NCBI RefSeq assembly: GCF_000429545.1
Contig: NZ_AUCB01000012.1
Location: forward strand, 1-64,000
Direction of reading: 5' to 3'
DNA from: Arenibacter certesii DSM 19833
GTDB taxonomy: Bacteria > Bacteroidota > Bacteroidia > Flavobacteriales > Flavobacteriaceae
DNA: 64,000 nucleotides
A model generated the notes under the pieces. It saw only the letters and a list, made by a program, of their open reading frames with translations, was not told the origin of the DNA and did no database searches. Positions 45,100 to 54,810 of the stretch are shown here, piece by piece. The first letter of the stretch is position 1. Each line of letters begins with the position of its first letter. A program made the position numbers and the translations under genes.

Positions 45100-46005
45100 C
45101 TATTCATCAATATCGTCTTCAAATTTTGTATCCACCATTCTCAACTGGTCTACATCAAACTCCTTAAACTGTTTCTCCTCTTTATCCTTATCATAATCGA
45201 ACACCAAAAATTGACTGGCATCCATTCTCTCTAATCCATCAAAGGAATATATTTTATTATTCTGAATCTGGAGCACTTGTAAACTTGCCAATTGTCCAAA
45301 TTCTACAGGAATTGCACCACCCAATTCATTATTGGCGAGAATCAGCTCTTTTAATCTCCCCAAATTACCCAACTCCCAAGGGATAGACCCATCCAACCTA
45401 TTTTCAAATAGTCCAAGCTGTTCCAAATTGGAGAGTTTGCCCAAAGACGGAGGAATTCTGCCAGAAAGTTTATTACTCGACAAATTGAGGTCTTTTAATT
45501 TTTGAAGGTTGCCAAGGCTCTCGGGTAAGTGCCCGGATAAAAAATTATTAAAAGCAACAAACTTCTCTAATGCTTCCATTTCTCCAATCTTGGACGGAAT
45601 TCCACCATCCAATCGGTTCATTTCTAACTGCAATGTTTCTAATGCTGTAAGTTTGGTAATACTTTCTGGAATAGGGCCAGCAATGGTATTGAAAGCGAGG
45701 TTTAATTGTTCTAGGTGATTAAGATCTCCTATGGAATGGGGCAAACTCCCCTCCAAATTATTCATAAAAAGATTGATCGCTACAACATGACCATTTCTCA
45801 CACTAATCCCATGCCAATTGACAACCTCCTCATCTAAATTCCATTTTGTATTCCAATTGTGCCCTCCAGTACTCTCGTATAATGCCAAAAGAACCTCTTT
45901 TTCTTGATTGGACACCTGCGCATTAAGCCCAGTAATAGAGCAAAAACAACATCCTATTAGCAGTAGTGTGTATTTAATTCCTAATTTGCGGGCTAGATTT
46001 TTCAT
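45100..46005 (-). CDS. Plant-type leucine-rich-repeat secreted protein
   Basis: A 301-residue exported protein. A signal peptide of about 30 is followed by an N-cap with LLALYESTGGHNWNTKWNL. About eight 23-24-residue LRRs come next, with the plant-type GxIP signature (GSLPHSIGDL, GPIPESITKL, GRIPPSLGKL, GSIPWELGNL, GAIPVEFGQL). An acidic C-terminal tail (DFDVDQLR... DDIDE) ends the protein. It resembles LRR receptor ectodomains without a kinase. It may bind proteins or sugars at the surface, with or without T9SS; no CTD sorting signal is evident. Confidence 0.8.
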   Translation of the reverse strand: MKNLARKLGIKYTLLLIGCCFCSITGLNAQVSNQEKEVLLALYESTGGHNWNTKWNLDEEVVNWHGISVRNGHVVAINLFMNNLEGSLPHSIGDLNHLEQLNLAFNTIAGPIPESITKLTALETLQLEMNRLDGGIPSKIGEMEALEKFVAFNNFLSGHLPESLGNLQKLKDLNLSSNKLSGRIPPSLGKLSNLEQLGLFENRLDGSIPWELGNLGRLKELILANNELGGAIPVEFGQLASLQVLQIQNNKIYSFDGLERMDASQFLVFDYDKDKEEKQFKEFDVDQLRMVDTKFEDDIDE

Positions 46006-46402
46006 ATTCCTGTTGTTCTTCTAATTCTGACTAAAACCATTATAGCCAATGAATTACATACAAACCAAGTGTATTAATCGACTACTCGCAAAAATAATCG
46101 TTAAAGGACATTGATGAAGCCTCAGTTTGTTGTGAAAACCGCTATATGTGTGGTGAAATGATTTCTCTATTTAAAGTAAAAGTGATTTGCAGCGAAGATC
46201 TAAAGTTGCTCTTGACTAAAAAAGGTCCCATGATCGCATAGTTTTCATCAACACATACGATTACGAAGACCTCTTATAAATAATTTTTACTATCAATTAT
46301 ACTCTGCCAAAATTCCTAAGGAAGATAGATTTAAAATTAACCAAATGCTATTAACTTACTTCGAGAAGGCGGCTATTGTGCATCGATAAAGCGACATTTA
46401 AA
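46006..46402. other. Intergenic region, no gene supported
   Basis: A 397-base spacer. A 31-codon frame from about 46149 is too short and lacks motifs. No clear terminator follows the ABC-F gene on the minus strand, and promoters for the LRR gene are not obvious. Confidence 0.45.
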
Positions 46403-48319
46403 TTATACTTGAAACGCCTCCAATGCCATGCTAAGTTCCTCCCAGTCTTGCATCAATTTTTCCAGGTCCCTTTTTTTCTTTTGATAAGATTCAAAAAAAT
46501 TAGGCTTGGCTATGGCAGCGTCATAATTCTCCAACAACTCTTTATCAATTGCAGCAATCTTCCTTTCTAAATTAGAAATCTCACTCTCGGTATTACTCAA
46601 TTTATTTTTCAGGGATTTTAATTTCTTTTGATCCTCTACATTAACTGGGACTGATTTCAATTTTTCCTTTTTTTTGACAGGGGCTTCTTTTTTCTCTATC
46701 GCCCTAAAATCAGCCACTTTCCGCTCCTCCAAATAATAATCGATATCGCCCAAATACTCTCTTATATTCCCGTCCTTAAACTCGTACACTTTATTGGTAA
46801 GCCCCTGAAGAAAATCTCGGTCATGACTGACCAAGATTAAAGTGCCATCAAAATTCTGCAAGGCTTGCTTTAAAACGTTCTTAGACTTTATATCCAAGTG
46901 GTTGGTAGGTTCATCCATTACAAGGACATTAAACGGCTGTAATAACATCTTTGCCAATGCCAAGCGGTTTCGCTCCCCTCCAGACAGCACCTTCACATAT
47001 TTCTCCACTTCATCACCTCTAAACAAAAAAGACCCCAAAATATCCCTTACCTTACTTCTATTGGTTTCATTTGCAGCATCGATCATGGTATCTAGGATAG
47101 TTTTATTCCCATCCAGATATTCTGCCTGGTTTTGCGCAAAGTATCCAATCTGCACATTATGACCCAATTTTAAATGCCCAGTATGGTCCAGATCCCCTAC
47201 TATTATCTTTGCTAAAGTGGATTTCCCTTGACCATTCTGACCCACAAATGCCGTTTTACTATCCCTTTCTATCAACAGGTCTATGTCTTGCAAAACATGG
47301 TTGTCCCCATAGCTCTTACTAAGCCCTTCCATTTCTACCACAACTTTCCCAGGAGTAACGGAAACTTGAAACCGAAGGTTCATTACACTATTATCGTCCT
47401 CATCTACCTCTATTCGCTCCATTCTATCCAGCTTTTTGATCAAGGATTGCGCCATGGAGGCTTTAGTAGATTTTGCTCTAAACTTTTCTATAAGGCGTTC
47501 TGCCTGCTGAATCTCTTTCTCCTGGTTTTTTTGGGCATTTAATTGCTGCTGCATCATCTCGGCCCTTAACACCAAGTATTGTGAATAGGGCTTATTGTAG
47601 TCATATATTCTCCCTAAAGAAATTTCAATAGTCCGGTTGGTAACATTGTCTAGGAACATTTTATCGTGGGAAACAATCATTACTGCTCCAGAATAACTTT
47701 TCAAGAAGTTTTCTAACCATATTATAGATTCAATATCCAAATGGTTGGTAGGCTCATCCAGTAGCAAAACATCATTACTTTGTAACAGCAATTTCGCCAG
47801 TTCTATTCTCATTCGCCATCCACCGGAAAATGTCTCTGTCTTTTTATTGAAATCTTCACGTTTAAAACCAAGGCCTAACAGTACTTTTTCCGTTTCGCCC
47901 TCATAGTTATAACCGCCCAAAATTTCAAAATGATGCGTAACGTCGTTTAGGTCTACGATGAGCTGACTATAACTTTTAGATTCATAATCTGTACGTTCTG
48001 CCAATTGATGATTAATCTCATCCAATTTTAATTCCAACTCCTTGATCTCTACAAATGCCTGATAAGATTCTTCCATTACAGTTCTCCCCTGTTCAAAATC
48101 GATATCTTGACGTAGAAAGCCCATTTTAAGATCCTTATCCGCTGCTATCGTCCCCGAATCCACAGGCATATCTTTGGAAAGAATTTTTAAAAGGGTAGAC
48201 TTCCCAGCTCCGTTTTTACCGATAAGCCCTACTCTATCCCCAGAATTCAATCGGAAAGATATTTCTTCAAATAAATATTCCCCTCCAAAAGAGACGGAGA
48301 GGTTATGGATATTCAGCAT
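46403..48319 (-). CDS. ABC-F family ATP-binding protein
   Basis: A 638-residue ABC-F protein with two nucleotide-binding domains. These carry Walker A GLIGKNGAGKST and VGQNGQGKST, and ABC signatures FSGGWRMR and LSGGERNR, with DEPTNHLDI in each half. A linker joins them and a C-terminal coiled coil (about 560-638, KKEKLKSVPVNV...) follows. There is no membrane part. Such proteins act on the ribosome at the E site or in antibiotic protection; Uup-like architecture with a C-terminal coiled coil fits best. It is cytoplasmic and a single gene. Confidence 0.9.
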   Translation of the reverse strand: MLNIHNLSVSFGGEYLFEEISFRLNSGDRVGLIGKNGAGKSTLLKILSKDMPVDSGTIAADKDLKMGFLRQDIDFEQGRTVMEESYQAFVEIKELELKLDEINHQLAERTDYESKSYSQLIVDLNDVTHHFEILGGYNYEGETEKVLLGLGFKREDFNKKTETFSGGWRMRIELAKLLLQSNDVLLLDEPTNHLDIESIIWLENFLKSYSGAVMIVSHDKMFLDNVTNRTIEISLGRIYDYNKPYSQYLVLRAEMMQQQLNAQKNQEKEIQQAERLIEKFRAKSTKASMAQSLIKKLDRMERIEVDEDDNSVMNLRFQVSVTPGKVVVEMEGLSKSYGDNHVLQDIDLLIERDSKTAFVGQNGQGKSTLAKIIVGDLDHTGHLKLGHNVQIGYFAQNQAEYLDGNKTILDTMIDAANETNRSKVRDILGSFLFRGDEVEKYVKVLSGGERNRLALAKMLLQPFNVLVMDEPTNHLDIKSKNVLKQALQNFDGTLILVSHDRDFLQGLTNKVYEFKDGNIREYLGDIDYYLEERKVADFRAIEKKEAPVKKKEKLKSVPVNVEDQKKLKSLKNKLSNTESEISNLERKIAAIDKELLENYDAAIAKPNFFESYQKKKRDLEKLMQDWEELSMALEAFQV

Positions 48320-48383
48320 AATTTGTGATGATTTTCAGAATGAAATAATATACAAAATTGTATGTTCGCATAAACTTTTGCAA

Positions 48384-48773
48384 ATGTTAAAAAAAGGAAC
48401 CAAACTCTATAGTATTTTAACAGGAACTTGTCCTAAATGCCATCAAGAGAGCATGTATAAGGATAAAAACCCCTATAATATGTTAAACATTTTTAAAATG
48501 CACGAAAAGTGCTCTCATTGCGGTACCAAATATAAAATTGAACCCTCATTCTTTTTTGGAGCCATGTATGTAAGTTATGGTGTAGGTGTAGCTTTTGGGG
48601 TTGCCGCCTTTGTAATTGCATTTCTAATGTTCAAAACAACATTGCTAAACACATTTTATGCTATTACCTTGACACTAGTTGTATTTATGCCTATTATTAT
48701 TAGGGTATCCAGAAATATTTGGATCAACTTTTTTGTGCATTACGATCCCAACGCCGCTAAGAAAAAACCTTAA
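48384..48773 (+). CDS. DUF983 small membrane protein with zinc-ribbon start
   Basis: A 129-residue protein from ATG 48384; the longer frame to 48174 lies inside the ABC-F gene. CPKC (residues 16-19) and CSHC (about 43-46) near the N-terminus form a probable zinc site, followed by two hydrophobic helices. DUF983 is of unknown function. The gene is divergent from ABC-F and converges with the oxidoreductase at 48770, with which it overlaps by four bases. Confidence 0.85.
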   Translation: MLKKGTKLYSILTGTCPKCHQESMYKDKNPYNMLNIFKMHEKCSHCGTKYKIEPSFFFGAMYVSYGVGVAFGVAAFVIAFLMFKTTLLNTFYAITLTLVVFMPIIIRVSRNIWINFFVHYDPNAAKKKP

Positions 48774-49816
48774 CTCTTATTGGCAAAACGAGAAATATCT
48801 ATTTCCTTTTCCAAAGGACTGTTAGTCTCCACAAGATCATAAAGTTGTTGGGCTGCAGTTGGTGCCAACATTACCCCCCTAGAACCAAAACCATTTAAAG
48901 AATACAGGCGAGGATGTTGAGGGTGTCTCCCTATTAACGGCTTCCTATCTTTAACCGTAGGACGAATGCCCGCGACATGATCTACCACTTCATAAGGACA
49001 CTTAAGAAAAGTATTCAATTTTTTTTGCAGTTCTTCCTTCGCAGCATCGCTTGGCATATTGGTTTTATCCTCCCTATTATAAGTAGCACCTACCCTATAG
49101 AGATCACCTTCCTTTGGAATTATAAATACGGAAGATTTAATCACATTTGTCTCTTGTAACAATGGCGCCTTAATCGTTAACAGCTCTCCTTTGGTCCCGT
49201 TAAGCGGCAAATAGTTAAAGTAGGGGTTCTCTTTTAAGCCAAACCCAGTAGCAAATACAATTTGCTTGGCATTAATGGATTTATACTCCACATGGGAATC
49301 AAAGATCCTAAGCTCTTCAAAATCAAATCTTTCCGATAGCAACAATTTTTTACTCAGCAGATTTGCCGCATAGGTTTTCACTAAAACGGCAGTATCTAAC
49401 CTACCTGTGCCTAATACTTCGCCATATCCGTAGGGAGCATCGATTTGATTGTTAATATTAAATTTTAGATCTGGGGAAAGAAAGGGTTTTAAGTTGGGTT
49501 TATCAGCAGCTTCAAACCAAATGTTTTGCTCTTCAATAGATGTAAACCTCCTTAGCACAGGGACCTTATGCAACAACTTATGGTTTAATTTCAGCTCTAT
49601 ATCCCTATAAAATGGGATAGCACGTTCCATCTGCTCCTTGGCATTCCACGCTAGGGTAAAACGTTTTAAAATTACTGGATTGTACAAGCCACCAGCCACC
49701 ACCGAAGAAATCTGGGATGTATCGCTTATTGCAATAAACGATTTTTTATTTTTCTGAAGGACTTCACAAAAGGAAATGCCTGCGAGCCCCATGCCCACCA
49801 CTAAGTAATCTACCAT
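48770..49816 (-). CDS. FAD-dependent D-amino-acid-oxidase-like oxidoreductase
   Basis: A 348-residue flavoprotein of the DAO family. The dinucleotide-binding motif VVGMGLAGISFCE opens the protein (about residues 6-18). VAGGLYNPVILKRF, the FAD-contacting FATGFGLKENPY, GTKGELLTIKAP and GIRPTVKDRKPLIG follow. It lies among unlinked genes, so the substrate is unknown; the amine or amino-acid oxidase activity is inferred from the family. Confidence 0.85.
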   Translation of the reverse strand: MVDYLVVGMGLAGISFCEVLQKNKKSFIAISDTSQISSVVAGGLYNPVILKRFTLAWNAKEQMERAIPFYRDIELKLNHKLLHKVPVLRRFTSIEEQNIWFEAADKPNLKPFLSPDLKFNINNQIDAPYGYGEVLGTGRLDTAVLVKTYAANLLSKKLLLSERFDFEELRIFDSHVEYKSINAKQIVFATGFGLKENPYFNYLPLNGTKGELLTIKAPLLQETNVIKSSVFIIPKEGDLYRVGATYNREDKTNMPSDAAKEELQKKLNTFLKCPYEVVDHVAGIRPTVKDRKPLIGRHPQHPRLYSLNGFGSRGVMLAPTAAQQLYDLVETNSPLEKEIDISRFANKS

Positions 49817-49893
49817 GCTGTAAAAGTAGAGAAGGAATTTTAATTGTGTATCATAATAAAGTGGAATTTATGCATAATGTGGATTCAAAACAA

Positions 49894-49921
49894 AAGTGCC
49901 ACAACTTGCGATGTGGCACTT
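49894..49921 (-). terminator. Terminator after gldN
   Basis: AAGTGCCACA (49894-49903) pairs perfectly with TGTGGCACTT (49912-49921), with a T run on the minus strand. It ends the gldKLMN transcript. Confidence 0.85.
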
Positions 49922-49952
49922 AATTAGATGTATGAATTGGATGTGTTTTAAG

Positions 49953-50855
49953 CTAGTAAGCCCACATGTCTTGCTCTCTGTCCCGTATAACCTCTTTTAT
50001 ACGTTTGGCTTCGAGTAATTGAAACAGGGCATTATCAGTGATATAATCTTTGATCTCACGATCACCGTGCACATTATCCTCCTTGTAAATAGTAGCATTG
50101 AATCTTCTTGCGTTCAATAGCATATCAAAAGAAATAGGTTGTGCAGAATTGCGTTGATTAAACACCTTTGCTTCGTGAAGTATTTGCCTAGCACTAGGGT
50201 ACCATACCCAGAACAAAGGTACTTTTGCGTCGGCCGGATCCATAGACTCGTCGTCTATAAAGTTAACGTCCGGCGCTACAGGGGCTATTCCTAACAACCT
50301 GTATTTAAGCTCCCCTTGTCTTTTATCGAAATACCAGATTCCTTTTATAAGGTATTCCTCTAAATCTGCTGCCACAAGGCTTCTATTGTTAATATATTCA
50401 GGGGAAATAGGCTCTCCTGCGTTTAATTGTTGGTATCCAAGATCCAACGTATCACTTTTTTTCAAGGTAGCCTCTAAATCACTAAACTCTCTTTTTTCAG
50501 TAAAATAAGAATCAACATAAATATCCGTAAGTCGACCATTTTTAATGTTTTTAATTAAAACATCGTAAAGGGATCTTCTATCCGGTCCTATATCTATGGT
50601 ATCCAATGGATAGTAAAGCGGAAAGTTAACTCGTTCATCTAGGTCAATTACCTCCCATACTGTTTTGGACCATAGGATATCCCTATCATCCACATAACCA
50701 TAGGGCAAAGGAGCATCATTATCCTGCTCCTTTTGTGCTTCTGTTTTAAGTCCTATCTCCTCTGGCTTCTTAGCATTAAGGATATTTGCTTGTGCGTAAA
50801 TAGATAGGGGCAACAGCGTTACAGCTCCAATTAACAAAACATTTTTCCAATTCAT
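49953..50855 (-). CDS. gldN: Type IX secretion / gliding protein GldN
   Basis: A 300-residue exported GldN. A signal peptide to about 21 precedes the conserved DDRDILWSKTVWEVIDLDERVNFPLYYP block. YLIKGIWYFDKRQGELKYRLLGIAPVAPDV and LFWVWYPSARQIL follow. GldN and GldK form the periplasmic ring attached to the outer membrane in the T9SS. It is last of the four-gene operon, 111 bases after gldM. Confidence 0.95.
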   Translation of the reverse strand: MNWKNVLLIGAVTLLPLSIYAQANILNAKKPEEIGLKTEAQKEQDNDAPLPYGYVDDRDILWSKTVWEVIDLDERVNFPLYYPLDTIDIGPDRRSLYDVLIKNIKNGRLTDIYVDSYFTEKREFSDLEATLKKSDTLDLGYQQLNAGEPISPEYINNRSLVAADLEEYLIKGIWYFDKRQGELKYRLLGIAPVAPDVNFIDDESMDPADAKVPLFWVWYPSARQILHEAKVFNQRNSAQPISFDMLLNARRFNATIYKEDNVHGDREIKDYITDNALFQLLEAKRIKEVIRDREQDMWAY

Positions 50856-50966
50856 CTAATTTAAATTTATTGTATTAAAACTTAGTCTTACCTTACGGCA
50901 ACTATTTATTACCAATGACAGAAGACTGGGTTAAGGCCATCTGCCATGGTAAATTTCAGTAATATA

Positions 50967-52535
50967 TTAATTTGTTATCTCCACAACAACTGGAGAAACT
51001 TTTGGAAGCTTATAGCTTTTGTTATTCGTAATATAAGCCTCTATGTCAAATATCTGAACAGCATCTCCACGACTTGCTCTGTTAAGGGCAGATTTAGCTC
51101 TACTATCCAATTTATTTCCATTCACACTAACTGTTGGCTGTCCTGGAACTTTAAATTTAAAGCCACTTACAGCAATATTTAAATCAAAATCGAAATCTTC
51201 CAATAGGGCACCTACTGTTGAAATCTCTAAATTTTGTTTTCCCATTTTTGCACTTCCGGTTTCTCCTCTAATGGATCCTGAAGGCCTAGGAATATCCTTA
51301 ATTCTAAACTCCGAAGAAGTTTTAATCATTTGCCCATCTGGCAATTTACCCGAAGCTGTAATAGATACTGTTCTTCCAGTCCCTGGATTCATTATATACT
51401 TACTCCCACTTTGCTTGGAAAGTCCAGGTGCAGAAGCACTTACGTTATTATCTGGAATACCAGGAATAGAGATCGTAATCGGGTTAGAAACCCCACGATA
51501 TACCACGTTCATCTTATCTGCAGAAATTACGGCTGCATTAGGCTTTGTAATGGTAGCAAATGTAGAGGATACTGGCACTTCTGTACGCTCTCCATCCTGT
51601 ATAAATACCAAATTACCTTCTATCTTATGGTCACCGGCACTTCCAGCACTTATTGTTAACCTTACTTTACCATCTTCTATAACGTAATCCGTTCCTTCAT
51701 TTAATTTTCTTCCGTCCAAGGTCAGGTTTACTTCATTAGGCTTGGTACTAGCATCCTTACGTCCCAATACAATATTTCCAGCAAATTTTTCACCGGCGTA
51801 AAAGGCCGATTTTTCTTGCTCCAACAATGTGGTATAGTTGGTCATAGAAACTTCGCTGCTTAATTGTCCTTGCAACATAGCTTTTAAAGCATCCTCTTCG
51901 GTAGATTTAATATCTGCCTGAAGGGCTGTTAATTTAGTATAGGAAGCTATTAGGGGATAACCTTCAAAGTTGTAGCTTAACCAATCTTGTTTGGTTCCAT
52001 CACGCTTTTCTACCATTCCATTTTCATCACCAGTTTCAAATCTGGTTTGTACTGAAGATTTTACCGCCGCTAGTTCTTCGGGCATAACTGCAGAAATCTG
52101 GGTACGATAGTCTACCAATTTATCCAAGAATTCTTTTCCTTCTGCACTAATCTTTCCTCCTTTAAAGAAACGCTGATCCAAATAATCGGTCATATCCATT
52201 ACTTGATAATCCTGCGGATCCTTAACATTGGACATCATATCCTGCTTCAAGCCCTCCAAATAAGCAAAATACTCTTCGGATAATTGCTTTATTTTCTTTG
52301 CATCTGCCAAAAGCGGTCCAAATTTCTCATTGTTTTCTGACGCTTTTGTTTCTAGTCCACTTAGGAAAGCTAGGTTATTTTCCGTGGTCTTAACGTTAGA
52401 AGCTTCTAACTTTTCGTTCATAAGACCGAAAGCCGATAGAACTTCTTTTCCCATATTAAGGGCCAACATCGCGATGAAGATCAAATACATTAAGTTGATC
52501 ATCTTCTGACGTGGTGTTTCTTTTCCTCCTGCCAT
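50967..52535 (-). CDS. gldM: Type IX secretion / gliding protein GldM
   Basis: A 522-residue protein anchored by one N-terminal helix (MINLMYLIFIAMLALNMGKEVL) and exposing a long periplasmic shaft. GldM with GldL forms the proton-powered motor of T9SS, reaching from the inner membrane to the GldKN ring. The first periplasmic domain is helical; beta-sandwich domains follow (RKDASTKPNEVNLTLDGRK, GSIRGETGSAKM). Length is standard. It follows gldL by 57 bases. Confidence 0.95.
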   Translation of the reverse strand: MAGGKETPRQKMINLMYLIFIAMLALNMGKEVLSAFGLMNEKLEASNVKTTENNLAFLSGLETKASENNEKFGPLLADAKKIKQLSEEYFAYLEGLKQDMMSNVKDPQDYQVMDMTDYLDQRFFKGGKISAEGKEFLDKLVDYRTQISAVMPEELAAVKSSVQTRFETGDENGMVEKRDGTKQDWLSYNFEGYPLIASYTKLTALQADIKSTEEDALKAMLQGQLSSEVSMTNYTTLLEQEKSAFYAGEKFAGNIVLGRKDASTKPNEVNLTLDGRKLNEGTDYVIEDGKVRLTISAGSAGDHKIEGNLVFIQDGERTEVPVSSTFATITKPNAAVISADKMNVVYRGVSNPITISIPGIPDNNVSASAPGLSKQSGSKYIMNPGTGRTVSITASGKLPDGQMIKTSSEFRIKDIPRPSGSIRGETGSAKMGKQNLEISTVGALLEDFDFDLNIAVSGFKFKVPGQPTVSVNGNKLDSRAKSALNRASRGDAVQIFDIEAYITNNKSYKLPKVSPVVVEITN

Positions 52536-52592
52536 TTTCTAATTAGTTTTTATTATTAATTGATTTGGGGTTGGTCATCTTAAGATAACTAA

Positions 52593-53249
52593 TTAGTTTC
52601 TATTCATTGCAGACAACATTCCTCCGTATACTCCATTTAAAGAAGAAAGGTTTGTGGCCAATGATTGCATCTGCTCTTTTAAAGCACTAGAGTTTTGAAC
52701 TACTTCCTCATTAATAGAAGCTTGTCTGCTTGCGCTTTCCAATTGAACCTTATATAGGCTGTTTAAAGATTCCATTTGAGCTGCTGCCTGCACCATCTCA
52801 TCAGAATATTTTCTAGTAGATTCCATAGCATCTACAGTAGGAGCGATACCTTTAGCGGCACCTTCAAAATTCTTGATACTAGAACCAAGACTTTGCATAA
52901 GGTTAGCGTCTACTCCAGCTTCTTTCAAAAGCTCATCTAATTTCCTGGACAAGGATACTTCAGCTTCCTTAACCTCGTTTTCAACTACTGCGTTAGATTT
53001 TCTAGAAACCTCACCACCGTTCAATTCAGGATACACTAAAGACCAATCCACGTCGTCATCTACAGGTTCGAAGGCACTAATTGCGAAGATCAAAGCTTCC
53101 GTTATAAGACCAACTGCCAAGAGTAACCCCCCTGTTAATGGACCAAATTGCCAGTGAAGAATTTTAAATAATGCTCCTATAATAACTATAGACGCTCCAA
53201 GGCCATAGGCCATTTGAAATAATTTTTTTGTTGATTTTGATTGTGCCAT
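52593..53249 (-). CDS. gldL: Type IX secretion / gliding protein GldL
   Basis: A 218-residue cytoplasmic-membrane protein with two membrane helices (about 12-30 and 35-60). It carries the charged pair thought to conduct protons (Lys in LFKILHWQFG and Glu in ITEALIF), then a helical cytoplasmic tail with coiled-coil parts. Together with GldM it makes the motor. The gap to gldK upstream is 87 bases. Confidence 0.95.
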   Translation of the reverse strand: MAQSKSTKKLFQMAYGLGASIVIIGALFKILHWQFGPLTGGLLLAVGLITEALIFAISAFEPVDDDVDWSLVYPELNGGEVSRKSNAVVENEVKEAEVSLSRKLDELLKEAGVDANLMQSLGSSIKNFEGAAKGIAPTVDAMESTRKYSDEMVQAAAQMESLNSLYKVQLESASRQASINEEVVQNSSALKEQMQSLATNLSSLNGVYGGMLSAMNRN

Positions 53250-53336
53250 AATTCTAGATTTAGTTTAATAAAATTAATAATAAGTATTTGGTTTTGGTTA
53301 TTGTATTACGAGTGCAAAATGACTCATTAAGTGTTA

Positions 53337-54695
53337 TTATCTTGTTGAATCTTCTTCTCCCATATAATCTTGCACGGTTCTAAAACCGATATAGCTACGT
53401 GCAGAGTCTTGGTATTCGTAATCCCTTGTACTCACCTGTAAAAAGTAAGCCACATCTTTCCAAGATCCACCACGGATTACTTTTCGGTTGTTATTACTCG
53501 TTCCCGCATTAGGGTTCATGGTAGAAACATACTCATAAGAATTGGGGTCATAGCTACTATTGGTCCATTCGGAAACGTTACCAGCCATATTATATAAATT
53601 GTAATCGTTTGGCTCAAAGGATTTTGCTTCCACAGTATAAAGCGCCTGATCTGCTGCGTAATCTCCTCGCTGAGGCTTAAAGTTGGCCATAAAGCAACCC
53701 GTGTCACTTATAACGTATGGACCACCCCATGGGTAAGTTCCTCCTTCAATTCCACCTCTTGCCGCATATTCCCATTCTGCTTCAGTAGGTAACCTAAAAC
53801 GGTTTACAAATTGTTTGCCCCTACTTTTTTGATCATCATTCTTATATTTGGTCCTCCAGTTACAGAAAGCCTGTGCCTGTTTCCAAGTTACCCCTACTAC
53901 CGGATATTCACTGTATGCATCGTGCCAAAAATAATCATTGTGCATTGGCTCATTATAAGAATAGGAGAAATCCCTTATCCACACGGTAGTATCCGGATAA
54001 ATTTCTAGCTCTTCTTGTTTTATAAAGTCTGTTCTACTCCCTTTTTTGGCTCTGGCTGCCGCCTCAATATCCATCCAGGTATACTTGTACTTTAATTTAG
54101 TAACATCTATATGCCGTTGCCCATTGTATGATTCTTCCTGAGATATATACATGGAGTCTACCATAATTTCAGCGTAATATTCATCGGGATATTTAGAAGT
54201 ATCCCAAATTAATTTTGGCCTCTTGTTCAGTGCCCTTCCCTCGTAACCAGTTTCACCCAGCCCGGAATATCTGTCAAGCATATATTTATCATACACAGAA
54301 GCCCTGGTGGTATCGGCATCATTAAATGCATATTCCCCAATGCCTCCATCTTCAGGACCTAATCCTAGCTCATCTGCTAAAATTGCCAATTTGGTCCTTG
54401 TAACGGAATCTTTCACCCATTCTACAAACTGCCGATATTCACTGTTGGTTATCTCAGTATCATCCATATAGAACGACCTTACCGTAACCGTTTTTGCTGG
54501 CGCATTGAGAATCTTTGCTTGATCTTCCTCAGTTTTTCCCATAGTAAAAGCACCTCTTGGAATTAACACCATTCCATGTGGCTTTTCTGGATACCATTTT
54601 TTCCCTTTAGCTCCTACAAGTTCTCCTTTTGTTCCGGACCCACAACTTGAGAGTAAAAAAACAAATGCTATAGATGACAACAATAGCTTCTTCAT
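53337..54695 (-). CDS. gldK: Type IX secretion / gliding lipoprotein GldK
   Basis: A 452-residue lipoprotein with lipobox Cys18 (LLSSC). The SUMF1-type fold shows MVLIPRGAFTMGKTEEDQ, LPTEAEWEYAARGG, LYNMAGNVSEWTNSSYDP and KVIRGGSWKD, without the catalytic Cys pair of FGE enzymes. GldK forms a ring with GldN under the outer membrane. It is the first gene of the operon gldK-gldL-gldM-gldN, read leftward. The ureohydrolase-like gene lies 115 bases upstream on the same strand. Confidence 0.95.
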   Translation of the reverse strand: MKKLLLSSIAFVFLLSSCGSGTKGELVGAKGKKWYPEKPHGMVLIPRGAFTMGKTEEDQAKILNAPAKTVTVRSFYMDDTEITNSEYRQFVEWVKDSVTRTKLAILADELGLGPEDGGIGEYAFNDADTTRASVYDKYMLDRYSGLGETGYEGRALNKRPKLIWDTSKYPDEYYAEIMVDSMYISQEESYNGQRHIDVTKLKYKYTWMDIEAAARAKKGSRTDFIKQEELEIYPDTTVWIRDFSYSYNEPMHNDYFWHDAYSEYPVVGVTWKQAQAFCNWRTKYKNDDQKSRGKQFVNRFRLPTEAEWEYAARGGIEGGTYPWGGPYVISDTGCFMANFKPQRGDYAADQALYTVEAKSFEPNDYNLYNMAGNVSEWTNSSYDPNSYEYVSTMNPNAGTSNNNRKVIRGGSWKDVAYFLQVSTRDYEYQDSARSYIGFRTVQDYMGEEDSTR

Positions 54696-54810
54696 ACGTT
54701 TGGTTAAATTTCGATTATCATTATAAATACAAACACGAGTATTATTCTCTAAAACTACATTTTAAATATTTTATTGTATAAAACTTTCCTTATACACCAA
54801 AATATTTAAC

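Noticed and set aside
46149-46244. 31-codon frame starting MCGE, suggestive of a SRAP start
   Set aside because: It is too short and nothing after the first three residues resembles the SRAP family.
48174-48383. Longer N-terminus for the DUF983 protein
   Set aside because: The extension lies inside the ABC-F coding region on the other strand and does not look like a protein start; DUF983 proteins begin near MLKKGTKLYS.
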